Source: Bacteroidota bacterium
GTDB taxonomy: Bacteria; Bacteroidota; Bacteroidia; Chitinophagales; Chitinophagaceae
Length of the DNA stretch: 40,496 nt
Direction: 5' to 3'
Assembly (NCBI GenBank): GCA_013288285.1
Contig: JABDCE010000020.1
Span: 1-40,496 of the forward strand
Shown here: positions 1-6,925 of the stretch, piece after piece
Numbering within the stretch: position 1 is the first letter of the stretch
Layout of the letters: the number at the start of each line of letters is the position of its first letter
Program-made: the position numbers and the translations under genes
Notes under the pieces: generated by a model
What the model saw: the letters and a program-made list of their open reading frames with translations, nothing else
Database searches by the model: none
Told to the model about the DNA's origin: nothing

Positions 1-378
1 GAAAGTACCTACGCTCATGGTGTGGCTTGCACCGTCAGACAAAGTAGCTGATGTAGGCAATGTGATAGCGTATGTGTAGCTGGCCTGGCCAGTAACATTG
101 AATGATGCTGCCGCAACTGTACCGGTAGTTGATGGAAGTGTAACACCGCCAGAACCGCCTGTTGTACGACCGCTTGCTGTAGACAATACCACTGTACCGC
201 TGGTAGAAGCAGATACTGCTACATTACCGAAGTTCATATCTACTGTCTTAGAGATGGCTATTGGAGTGATGATAACCGCAGTGGCAGATGCTGTTGCTGA
301 TGCCTGTGCGAATGATGCTGTTGTAGAACCTGCTACTAAGATTGCTGCTGCTACGATTACTTTGCTGATGTTTTTCAT
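1..378 (-). CDS. DUF4402 domain protein, secreted (3' part outside window)
   Basis: The minus-strand frame opens with ATG at 378 and stays open to the window edge, giving 126 residues without a stop, so the C-terminus is missing. The first ~23 residues (MKNISKVIVAAAILVAGSTT, then ASFAQ) form a signal peptide with probable cleavage after SFA. The next part, with ITPIAI, DMNFGNVAV and S/T/G-rich beta strands (LPSTTGTVAAASF, YTYAITLP), is the pattern of the DUF4402 family of small secreted, probably surface or fimbria-like beta-sandwich proteins of Bacteroidota and Proteobacteria. The function of the family is not established. No Shine-Dalgarno sequence precedes the start; the leader is A-rich. 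A box one mismatch from TAnnTTTG lies at 455-462 on this strand. The antisense frame over this gene is a shadow. Confidence 0.85.
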   Translation of the reverse strand, partial: MKNISKVIVAAAILVAGSTTASFAQASATASATAVIITPIAISKTVDMNFGNVAVSASTSGTVVLSTASGRTTGGSGGVTLPSTTGTVAAASFNVTGQASYTYAITLPTSATLSDGASHTMSVGTF

Positions 379-857
379 TTTAAGTTTGTTTTTGAGTTTT
401 TTTATGATTGTTTGTTGTTAGCGTTGTTTGATAGGTATATATCCATTCCTGTGCCAAACTCATAAAACATTGAAAACCAATCAGTTAATTTTATGGCATA
501 GCCATAATTATTCCACCAGACGGAATAATTTTCCAGAAAAATGGAAAATACGGGCTAAAAATGAATAAAACCGACATAACTGATGGCTGAAATCAGGAAG
601 GAACAACCATAACACTATTTAAAACAAAGCAATGTCAATCATCTTGACAAGGATATTGTCAAAGAAACCACTAAGAAACCCACCGCCAAAATGGCATTAT
701 ATATAACAGCACCGGCTACGCTGCCCTGCTGTCAACTATAATTGCCACGACGATAATGGTAGAGATAACAATCAATAATTCACTTCCGATAATAAATATT
801 AAATATTGACTATCAATAAATTAACTTAACAAAATAAAAATAAAATAAATACAACGA
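379..857. other. Intergenic region between two minus-strand genes
   Basis: 479 bases, AT-rich, with no convincing gene on either strand. It should hold the promoter of the DUF4402 gene: a near match to the Bacteroidota -7 box (TGAGTTTG instead of TAnnTTTG) is at 455-462 on the minus strand. A phased set of inverted half-sites lies at 633-662 (separate entry). A short GCCA-AAA-TGGC hairpin occurs near 685. No clear terminator with a T-run was found for the upstream phosphatase gene. Confidence 0.5.
633..662. promoter_or_regulatory. Three inverted half-sites phased at 11 bp (operator-like)
   Basis: The bases TGTCAA (633-638), TTGACAA (644-650) and TTGTCAA (656-662) alternate in orientation and are each separated by five bases, so their repeat distance is about one helical turn. 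Each adjacent pair forms an inverted repeat. This geometry is what a dimeric or cooperative DNA-binding protein would use, but no regulator is identified. It lies in the gap upstream of the DUF4402 gene and downstream of the phosphatase gene. It could also be chance in AT-rich sequence. Confidence 0.3.
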
Positions 858-2504
858 TCACCACCCCGTTTTTATCACCTCTGTAATGGGTTTTCCTATG
901 CATCCGTTGGGCATTTGAATATGAAGTAATGCAGCAAGTGTAGCGCTTATATCTGTCATATTCAACACGTTATTCGTTTCTCCTTTAGGAATATGCCACC
1001 CATACCAAATAAGTGGTATATGTGTATCATAAGGGTTCCAGCTGCCATGCGTCATACCAGTCGTTTTTCCACCGTTGTCATACCATCCTGGGTTCAGCAC
1101 CATCTGTATCGCCCCACTCCTTGCTTTGTTGTAACCATTCACTGCCATGCTCTTTATCGGCTCCGGCAAAGGAGTCTTATCCGGGTTTTCCATATCTATC
1201 ACATAAGCTACTTCGGCACGTTTGCTCAGCCATTGCATGATAGATTGTTTCACTTTCTCCCGGTCATATTTTACATTGCCGGTAAGTGCATTATTCAAAA
1301 ACACCTGGTAGTTAAGTATACCGTCCACAATAGAGTCTATCCCGAATTGTTCCTTTAGGTAGGCGTTCAGATCGTTGGTTGTATTAATATATAGCACCCC
1401 AGCCGGTATATCCTTATCCGCCAGGAAGGTGGCATTATGCGCCCCACCATGGTCCGCCGTCAGAAACATCAGGTAGCCATCCCGGCCATACTTGGCGTCC
1501 AGGTAGCGCAGCAACTCGGCAATATCCTGGTCCAAACGCAGGTAAGTATCTTCCATTTCCATAGAGTTAGGAGCATACTGGTGTCCCACATAGTCTGTTG
1601 AGCTCAGGCTGAGTGCCATAAAATCCGTTTCGCCCTGCAACCCAAGTTGTTCACCATCCATACAGGCCTTAGCCATCATTATAGAGTAGCTATTGCCTGC
1701 CGGTATGCTCTTCAGCACACTATACCTGTCCGAATCGGAAAGGGTATCAAATACATGCGGGAACTCCGGCGATTTCTCCCCCTTGAATCCTTTTTCGTAT
1801 TGGTTGGCGTCGGTAGTGCTCTGGGCGGCATACACCTTAGGGTCATATAGTAGCTTCCAGTTCTGCTTCACCAAGCTATCCCCTACCCTGCGTTTATTAA
1901 ATGCCTGCAGCCATGCCGGGTTCTGATTGGGGTAATAGGTACTCGTAGTGAAATTGCCGGTTTTATCGTTATACCAGTAGGCGGCATTGGCCAGGTGACC
2001 GCCGGGTAGTATGCTGCCCCTGTCTTTTATAGCCACACCATATACCCGCGATCTGAGATTAGTAGCCAGTCGCAGTTCATCGGTGATGGTGGTAGTATGT
2101 AGTGTGCTCGGGCTCATAGACGGAGCCTTGCTGTCATCTCCTACTAAATGTACACTGGCGTCATCTACGCAGTACACATTCTTACCACTCTGGTTGTCTA
2201 TCCAGTTATTACCCGCTATACCATGTATCGATGGTACTGATCCGGTATATATGCAGCTATGTCCCGGCGCAGTATTGGCCGGCAGGTAGTTCACCATCGT
2301 GTTCTGGCAGTTATATCCGTCACGCATTAGGCGCTTGAACCCATCTTCGCCATAAAGGCTGTAAAATCGATAGAGATAGTCCCAACGCATCTGGTCTATC
2401 ACCAGCCCTATCACTATTTTGGGTCTTTTTACTACCGCTGGCTGTTGCACACAGGCGGCAAGGCCCACAATTAACAAAATAATAAACAGTCCGTAACGCT
2501 TCAT
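858..2504 (-). CDS. PafA-type alkaline phosphatase, lipoprotein
   Basis: 548 residues of the alkaline phosphatase superfamily, close in layout to PafA, the calcium-insensitive phosphate-monoester hydrolase of Elizabethkingia and Flavobacterium. Visible catalytic set: D37 (VIDQMR), nucleophile T78 (PANTAPGHS), N99/N100, the K160-D-R162 pair that in PafA contacts the phosphate, D304 and H308 (DYVGHQ), D351 and H352 (TADHGG) and H486 (MTHGSW). These give a complete two-zinc site, so activity is expected. The N-terminus is a type II signal peptide with lipobox LAAC (C18), placing the enzyme as a lipoprotein in the periplasm or on the outer membrane. The role would be to release phosphate from organic esters. 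It stands alone on the minus strand. A box one mismatch from TAnnTTTG lies at 2553-2560. Only the exact substrate preference is uncertain. Confidence 0.9.
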   Translation of the reverse strand: MKRYGLFIILLIVGLAACVQQPAVVKRPKIVIGLVIDQMRWDYLYRFYSLYGEDGFKRLMRDGYNCQNTMVNYLPANTAPGHSCIYTGSVPSIHGIAGNNWIDNQSGKNVYCVDDASVHLVGDDSKAPSMSPSTLHTTTITDELRLATNLRSRVYGVAIKDRGSILPGGHLANAAYWYNDKTGNFTTSTYYPNQNPAWLQAFNKRRVGDSLVKQNWKLLYDPKVYAAQSTTDANQYEKGFKGEKSPEFPHVFDTLSDSDRYSVLKSIPAGNSYSIMMAKACMDGEQLGLQGETDFMALSLSSTDYVGHQYAPNSMEMEDTYLRLDQDIAELLRYLDAKYGRDGYLMFLTADHGGAHNATFLADKDIPAGVLYINTTNDLNAYLKEQFGIDSIVDGILNYQVFLNNALTGNVKYDREKVKQSIMQWLSKRAEVAYVIDMENPDKTPLPEPIKSMAVNGYNKARSGAIQMVLNPGWYDNGGKTTGMTHGSWNPYDTHIPLIWYGWHIPKGETNNVLNMTDISATLAALLHIQMPNGCIGKPITEVIKTGW

Positions 2505-2645
2505 TTGATGGCTTTTTATGTCGTAAGATCCGGCTACCCGGTTTATTCATTGCAAAAGTGCACATTACGAGTAGAAAGGTCAGTTATATTTTTATTAATT
2601 TCGCATCCACAAATGAAAATGGCCAAAAACTGGCAAAGCACTAAT

Positions 2646-2694
2646 TACTATCTACTAAATACTATCTACTAAATACTAAATACTAAATACTAAA
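2646..2694 (+). repeat. Seven tandem heptamers (TACTAAA/TACTATC) before a start codon
   Basis: Forty-nine bases made of exactly seven 7-bp units: TACTATC, TACTAAA, TACTATC, TACTAAA, TACTAAA, TACTAAA, TACTAAA. The array ends two bases before the ATG of the oxoamine synthase gene, so it occupies the 5' untranslated leader or the promoter-start spacer. The units contain no Shine-Dalgarno sequence. Such an array can gain or lose units by slippage; a change would alter leader length and spacing but not the reading frame. Confidence 0.85.
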
Positions 2695-2696
2695 CA

Positions 2697-3947
2697 ATGG
2701 ACATATTTGCAAAATTTGAGAACAGATTAGGACCGATAGGCGACTATGCAGAAAAGTCACCTGGTTATTTCGCATTCCCTAAGCTCGAAGGAGAGATCGG
2801 GAACCGTATGAAATTCCGGGGCAAGGAAAAGATCATCTGGAGCCTCAACAACTACCTCGGCCTGGCCAACCATCCCGAAGTACGCAAGGCAGATTCAGAT
2901 GCTGTAGCCAAGTATGGCCTCGCCTCACCTATGGGCGCCCGTATGATGAGTGGCAACTCCGATATACACGATCAGCTGGAAAAAGAACTGGCCTCTTTTG
3001 TAGGCAAGGAAGACGCCATGCTGTTCAATTATGGGTACCAGGGTATGGTATCTGCCATCGACAGCCTGTGCGGCCGCCACGACGTAGTAGTGTATGATGC
3101 CGAGTCTCATGCATGCATCATCGATGGCCTGCGCCTCATCCCCAGCCACCGTTATGTATACAAGCACAATGATATAGCCGACTGCGACAAGCAACTGGCA
3201 CGCGCTACTGAATTAGTGAAAAAGACAGGCGGCGGCATACTGGTGATTACAGAAGGTGTGTTTGGCATGTCGGGCAACCAGGGCAAGATCCGGGAAATAG
3301 CAGTACTCCGCGAAAAATATGAATTCCGTTTGTTTGTAGATGATGCGCATGGTTTCGGTACTATGGGCAAAACCGGTGCCGGTATCGGCGATGAGCAGGA
3401 CTGTATCGACGATATAGATGTATACTTCTCTACGTTTGCCAAATCAATGGCCAGTATAGGTGGTTTCCTCGCTGCAGATAAGAAGCTGCTCACCTTCCTC
3501 CGTTACAACATGAGGTCGCAGATATATGCCAAGTCTTTGCCTATGGCATTTGTGGCCGGCAACCTGAAGCGCCTGGAACTGCTGCGCAGCAAACCGGAGC
3601 TACGTGAAAAACTGTGGCACAATGTCCGCAAGCTACAGAACGGCTTCAGGACAGCAGGGTTCGACCTCGGCACTACCAACACACCTGTTACCCCCGTATT
3701 CATGAAGGGCGGCCTCTACGATGCCGTGCAGCTCACTTACGATATGCGCGAGAACTACAACATCTTCTGTTCGGTGATCGTGTACCCCGTAATACCAAAG
3801 GGCCAGATTGAGTTGCGCATCATACCCACAGCCTCCCACACAGACCAGGACATAGACGAAACAATAGCAGCCTTCTCTGCCGTACGCGAAAAGCTGGAAA
3901 AGAAGCTCTACCCACAGGAAATGCCAAATGTTGGCGTACCTGCATAA
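2697..3947 (+). CDS. Alpha-oxoamine synthase family PLP enzyme, probable serine palmitoyltransferase
   Basis: 416 residues with the fold-type I PLP signature of the alpha-oxoamine synthases (BioF, KBL, serine palmitoyltransferase). PLP contacts can be read: H138 (DAESHACIIDG) stacking on the ring, D215 and H218 (VDDAHGFG) and the Schiff-base lysine K249 (STFAKSMASIGGF). The TFAKSMASIGGF context resembles bacterial serine palmitoyltransferases more than KBL. Such enzymes condense an amino acid with an acyl-CoA or acyl-ACP and release CO2; in Bacteroidota this is the first step of sphingolipid synthesis. A cysteate-using relative for sulfonolipids (capnine) is an alternative that sequence alone does not exclude. 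The start follows the heptamer array by two bases without a Shine-Dalgarno sequence. It is monocistronic and ends at a strong terminator. Lipids of this kind sit in the outer membrane. Confidence 0.82.
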   Translation: MDIFAKFENRLGPIGDYAEKSPGYFAFPKLEGEIGNRMKFRGKEKIIWSLNNYLGLANHPEVRKADSDAVAKYGLASPMGARMMSGNSDIHDQLEKELASFVGKEDAMLFNYGYQGMVSAIDSLCGRHDVVVYDAESHACIIDGLRLIPSHRYVYKHNDIADCDKQLARATELVKKTGGGILVITEGVFGMSGNQGKIREIAVLREKYEFRLFVDDAHGFGTMGKTGAGIGDEQDCIDDIDVYFSTFAKSMASIGGFLAADKKLLTFLRYNMRSQIYAKSLPMAFVAGNLKRLELLRSKPELREKLWHNVRKLQNGFRTAGFDLGTTNTPVTPVFMKGGLYDAVQLTYDMRENYNIFCSVIVYPVIPKGQIELRIIPTASHTDQDIDETIAAFSAVREKLEKKLYPQEMPNVGVPA

Positions 3948-3969
3948 TAATTGTTAGACACTATTTCAC

Positions 3970-4004
3970 AAAAATGCCCCGCAACATGTTGCGAGGCATT
4001 TTTT
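3970..4004 (+). terminator. Rho-independent terminator of the oxoamine synthase gene
   Basis: A long hairpin: the arm from 3970 (AAAAATGCC, then CGCAAC) pairs with the arm to 4003 (GTTGCG, then GGCATTTTT), with a single C-A mismatch, and the 3' arm ends in a T-run. It begins 23 bases after the stop codon at 3947. The A-tract on the 5' side makes it potentially bidirectional. Confidence 0.9.
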
Positions 4005-4025
4005 ATTAATACAGGAAATTCCACA

Positions 4026-4061
4026 AACCTGCCTACCGATAGGTAGGTTCCAGTTCAGACA
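4026..4061 (+). repeat. Palindromic repeat, copy A
   Basis: A 9-bp inverted repeat (AACCTGCCT at 4026-4034, AGGTAGGTT at 4041-4049, with one G-T pair) around a 6-base loop, followed by CCAGTTCAGACA. The same element occurs at 6793-6828, where the stem is a perfect AACCTGCCT/AGGCAGGTT. The stem is therefore kept although its sequence differs between copies. Here it lies directly upstream of the kinase-like gene, between its start and the previous terminator. Confidence 0.8.
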
Positions 4062-4069
4062 GAATTTAT

Positions 4070-4077
4070 TATTTTTG
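4070..4077 (+). promoter_or_regulatory. -7 box TATTTTTG, kinase-like gene
   Basis: The bases match the Bacteroidota -7 consensus TAnnTTTG and end six bases before the ATG at 4084. If used, transcription would begin at or very near the start codon, giving a leaderless or almost leaderless message. No -33 TTTG at consensus spacing is clear. Confidence 0.45.
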
Positions 4078-4083
4078 TTGCAA

Positions 4084-4734
4084 ATGCTACTATATGATAC
4101 CAGAAGCGAAATTGAAAATATCGTTGCAGGAGCTATCCTTGAGGGGAGCCAGGATCATTGCACTGCAGTCAGAAATTCATTATGCCGCAGCTTTGCAACA
4201 AGTACAGTGGTTAAAACAAATTTCGAAAGTAACGCAATCATCAAAAAAGAACAGGCCGTCTTTATAGAAAACTACTGCACTGAACATAGCCTATGGCTTG
4301 AAAACATTCCTGAAGAAAGCCGATACCTTACCCGTGGCGGAGAAGCCAAAATATATCTTAGCCCCGATAACCGGCATGTAATAAAGCTAAATGACGCAAT
4401 ATATTATGCAACCTGGCTGGAGTTCCTGAATAGTGTCCTGCTGCACAACCTTGTATTTACAAACACATCATACCGCCTTCTCGGCTTTCTGAACCAAAAC
4501 AATGTCCTGTATGCTGCTCTTGAGCAATTATTTGTTGTAGCAACCGATCAGGCCGATTTAATTGATATCAAAGAGTTTCTCGAATACAATGGCTTCGACC
4601 ATGTAAGAAGAAATGACTACGCCAATAAAAAGCTGGGATTGATTCTGGAGGATATGCATGATGAAAACGTGTTAGTAAACTCAGAAACACTTTTTTTCAT
4701 CGATTCCGTATTTTATACAGTTTCGCCTCAGTAG
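4084..4734 (+). CDS. Polyvalent-protein-type kinase domain protein
   Basis: 216 residues from the ATG at 4084; an in-frame TTG at 4075 is a less likely start. From residue ~78 the sequence GGEAKIYL, HVIKLNDAIYYATWLEFLNSVLL, LILEDMHDENVLV and FFIDSVF follows the order of a small kinase fold: glycine-rich entry, ATP-contacting lysine (VIK), a catalytic-loop-like HDEN and a metal-binding Asp (FID). It matches what I know of the putative kinase domain found in polyvalent proteins of mobile elements and as orphan genes in Bacteroidota. The substrate is unknown. The N-terminal ~75 residues (KKEQAVFIENYC) are not recognised. The gene carries a palindromic repeat at its 5' end, and a decayed copy of palindrome plus gene segment lies at 6772-6897, which points to past duplication or mobility. 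It ends in a terminator shared with the convergent neighbour. Confidence 0.7.
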   Translation: MLLYDTRSEIENIVAGAILEGSQDHCTAVRNSLCRSFATSTVVKTNFESNAIIKKEQAVFIENYCTEHSLWLENIPEESRYLTRGGEAKIYLSPDNRHVIKLNDAIYYATWLEFLNSVLLHNLVFTNTSYRLLGFLNQNNVLYAALEQLFVVATDQADLIDIKEFLEYNGFDHVRRNDYANKKLGLILEDMHDENVLVNSETLFFIDSVFYTVSPQ

Positions 4735-4776
4735 TAGCTGGTCACTAACTTGAATCCTGACGCGGTCACAAGCAGC

Positions 4777-4816
4777 AAAAAAGGCTTGTCCCCGCAATGG
4801 TTACAAGCCTTTCCCG
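4777..4816. terminator. Bidirectional terminator between convergent genes
   Basis: The arms AAAGGCTTGT (to 4789) and ACAAGCCTTT (4803-4812) form a perfect 10-bp stem around a 13-base loop, flanked by an A-run on the left and TTTC on the right. It lies between the kinase-like gene (stop at 4734) and the stop of the NHL-repeat protein at 4839, and can serve both strands. Confidence 0.8.
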
Positions 4817-4838
4817 TTTTATAGTTTTTACCCCTCCC

Positions 4839-6653
4839 TTATTTCGTTATCACCAACCGCTCTATACTGCTACCCGCTTCCGTGCTTACCTTCAGCAGGT
4901 AAACTCCTGTTGAAGTATTATTCAGCGATATCGGCAACGCCACGCTATTCTGCGTAATAGCAACAGTATTTTTATATACCTCATTACCTATCATATCATA
5001 GATACCTATCGTCGCTTTATTATCAGTGCTGATTATACTTCCCGTCAGCATAAAGGTCCCGTTGTTGGGGTTAGGCACCAGCTTCACTGACACCTCGCCC
5101 GGTATCTCCGTCACGCCCAGCGTGCTGTACGCACTGCTCGTGCCCAAACACCCTGCCGAATCTACCTTCACCGTGTAATTCCCGGGGCTGGTATACGTAT
5201 AGCTGCTGCTTGTAGCGCCGGTGATCAGCGCACTGCCGTTATACCATTGAAAAGTACTGTAGCTGCCCGTCAATGACAACACATGCCCACTACGACCGAT
5301 AACCGGATGAGGCGTAGGCGTCACCGTTACAGTATTGGTGGCAATAGACGATGACCCGTTTTTATAAGCCGTCAGCGTTATTGTATTCGTACCCGCTGCT
5401 GTAAAGCAGGCAGATATCGTATTGCTGTGCGTTGCACTCACAGTAGCACCGGTTGCGCTCCATGTAATGCTGTCCGTTGTGGTCGTGGTGGTGTTCATAA
5501 ACGTTACGCAGCTATCCTGGCAGGTGATTGTTGTAGCCGCGGAAAACGAAGCTTTTATCGGCGAGGTTACTATACGCACACGGTCATTCTCCTCATCTAC
5601 TATATACATATTGCCTGCGTGGTCAAACGCCACCCTTATCGGGCGGTTAAGTTCAGATGTTGTAGCCGGTACGCCATCTGTTGTATATCCTCCAGTGCCG
5701 GTTCCTGCTACTGTCACCGTTTTCCCTAGTGAATTTACCATCACTATACGGTTATCGCCGCAGGCTATATATAAGTTACCACCCGCATCTAATGCAATCC
5801 CGCGTGGCTCTACAAGGCCGCACGACACAGCGGCGAGGCCATCACCGCCATAGCTCGATGTGCCGTTTCCTGCCACCGTGCTTATGATCCCTGATGCATT
5901 TACCATACGCACACGGTTATTGCCATAGTCGGCAATGTATAGATTACCCGTAGCATCAAATGCCAGCGACCACGGTTTATCCAGCGGAGTAGTGATAGCA
6001 GATACACCGTCTCCCGTATACCCTCCCGAACCCGTTCCTGCCACAGTACTGATAACGCCTGTAGTGGCATTTATTTTTCTCACCACATGGTTCTGATCAT
6101 CCGAGAAAAATACGTTGCCCGCAGCATCCAGCGCCACGCTGTTAGGCGTGGCCAGCAAGGCATTGGTGGCAGCGAAGCCATCACCTAAATAGCCTGAAGT
6201 ACCGGTACCCGCTATGGTAGAGATGATGCCGGCACTATTTACCTTACGTATGCGGCTATTCCAGTAGTCTGCTATATACATATTGCCTCCCGCGTCCACC
6301 GCCAGCCCTGCGGGGTTGGCCATTTCGGCGCTCAGCGCGGTCACGCCATCTACAAATCCGTATGAGTTGTCGCCCACCACTGTTGAGATAATGCCAGTTG
6401 TAGTTACCCTGCGTATCACATTGTTGTATTCATCCGCTATGTACACATTGCCTGCTATGTCCACCGCCACATCAGAACCCTCGTAGGCTAGCCCTGTTGG
6501 CAACTGAAGCAACGCCGCCGTAGCAGGAAGCCCGTCTCCCGCATAACCATAAGTGCCTGTGCCGGCAAAAGTATATATTGTCTGTGTATACGCAGGCCTG
6601 CTGCATAGTACTGTTACAAACAGGGTCAATAAGAATACTGATACTTTTTTCAT
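4839..6653 (-). CDS. Secreted NHL-repeat protein with PKD-like domain and T9SS sorting domain
   Basis: 604 residues. A signal peptide (MKKVSVFLLTLFVTVLC, cleavage near AYTQ at 24) is followed by six to seven NHL units up to about residue 370, recognisable by repeated LAxDxxGNxYIAD, NNRVRxV, GIISTVAGTGTxGYxGDG. These would form a six-bladed beta-propeller. A PKD-like domain (SFSAATTITCQDSCVTF) covers about 372-450, then an Ig-like stretch, and the last ~85 residues are a type A T9SS sorting domain (VKLVPNPNNGTF to SIERLVITK). The protein should be exported by Sec, passed through the type IX system and anchored or released at the surface. The role is probably binding or adhesion; no enzymatic motif is seen. 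A -7 box lies 22 bases upstream. Confidence 0.88.
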   Translation of the reverse strand: MKKVSVFLLTLFVTVLCSRPAYTQTIYTFAGTGTYGYAGDGLPATAALLQLPTGLAYEGSDVAVDIAGNVYIADEYNNVIRRVTTTGIISTVVGDNSYGFVDGVTALSAEMANPAGLAVDAGGNMYIADYWNSRIRKVNSAGIISTIAGTGTSGYLGDGFAATNALLATPNSVALDAAGNVFFSDDQNHVVRKINATTGVISTVAGTGSGGYTGDGVSAITTPLDKPWSLAFDATGNLYIADYGNNRVRMVNASGIISTVAGNGTSSYGGDGLAAVSCGLVEPRGIALDAGGNLYIACGDNRIVMVNSLGKTVTVAGTGTGGYTTDGVPATTSELNRPIRVAFDHAGNMYIVDEENDRVRIVTSPIKASFSAATTITCQDSCVTFMNTTTTTTDSITWSATGATVSATHSNTISACFTAAGTNTITLTAYKNGSSSIATNTVTVTPTPHPVIGRSGHVLSLTGSYSTFQWYNGSALITGATSSSYTYTSPGNYTVKVDSAGCLGTSSAYSTLGVTEIPGEVSVKLVPNPNNGTFMLTGSIISTDNKATIGIYDMIGNEVYKNTVAITQNSVALPISLNNTSTGVYLLKVSTEAGSSIERLVITK

Positions 6654-6674
6654 AACTTATTTCTCAATTTTCTG

Positions 6675-6682
6675 CAAAATTA
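6675..6682 (-). promoter_or_regulatory. -7 box TAATTTTG, NHL-repeat gene
   Basis: Read on the minus strand this is TAATTTTG, an exact TAnnTTTG match, 21 bases from the ATG at 6653. The leader would be about 15 bases. No -33 element is clear. Confidence 0.5.
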
Positions 6683-6771
6683 AGGAATATATGTATATCG
6701 GCTTGTTAATGTACATCCGTACTAAAAAATACAATATATGTGTTTAGGCACTTTCTACCACCGTACAATGG

Positions 6772-6897
6772 GGAAATTCAACAAATTACATAAACCTGCC
6801 TGCTGATAGGCAGGTTCCAGTTCAGACAAGTCAAGTGGTTAAAACAAATTTCGCAAGTAACGCCATCATCAAAAAAAGAATAGGCCGTCTTTATAGA
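6772..6897 (+). pseudogene. Relic of the palindrome plus kinase-gene 5' segment (copy B)
   Basis: The segment repeats the region upstream of and inside the kinase-like gene. GGAAATTC (6772-) matches 4014-; the palindrome AACCTGCCT/AGGCAGGTT with CCAGTTCAGACA (6793-6828) matches 4026-4061; and 6834-6897 matches 4206-4268 at 60 of 64 aligned positions, including TGGTTAAAACAAATTTCG and AGGCCGTCTTTATAGA. About 144 bases of the original (4062-4205), with the start codon, are missing. An extra A in the A-run at 6871-6877 shifts the frame. Similarity stops at 6897. The copy is therefore a truncated remnant in the same orientation, not a gene. It marks a duplication across about 2.8 kb, or independent insertions of a multi-copy element. 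Confidence 0.8.
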
Positions 6898-6925
6898 TAT
6901 CTTCTCAATATTTACAGAAGATATC
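6896..6925 (-). terminator. Perfect 10-bp hairpin after the T9SS cargo gene
   Basis: GATATCTTCT (6896-6905) and AGAAGATATC (6916-6925) are exact inverted repeats around a 10-base loop. The structure begins immediately after the TGA stop (6926-6928) of the minus-strand gene. No T-run follows on that strand, so it may be an RNA-stabilising 3' hairpin rather than a classical terminator. Its far arm abuts the end of the kinase relic. Confidence 0.45.

Noticed and set aside
98-421. Plus-strand frame of 107 codons at the left end
   Set aside because: It is antisense to the DUF4402 gene, which has a signal peptide and family pattern; the plus frame has neither.
450-470. Possible sigma-54 promoter (TGGCAC on the minus strand)
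   Set aside because: The -12 GC element is missing at the required distance.
5422-5853. Plus-strand frame of 143 codons inside the NHL-repeat gene
   Set aside because: Shadow of a clearly coding minus-strand gene with repeat periodicity, signal peptide and sorting domain.
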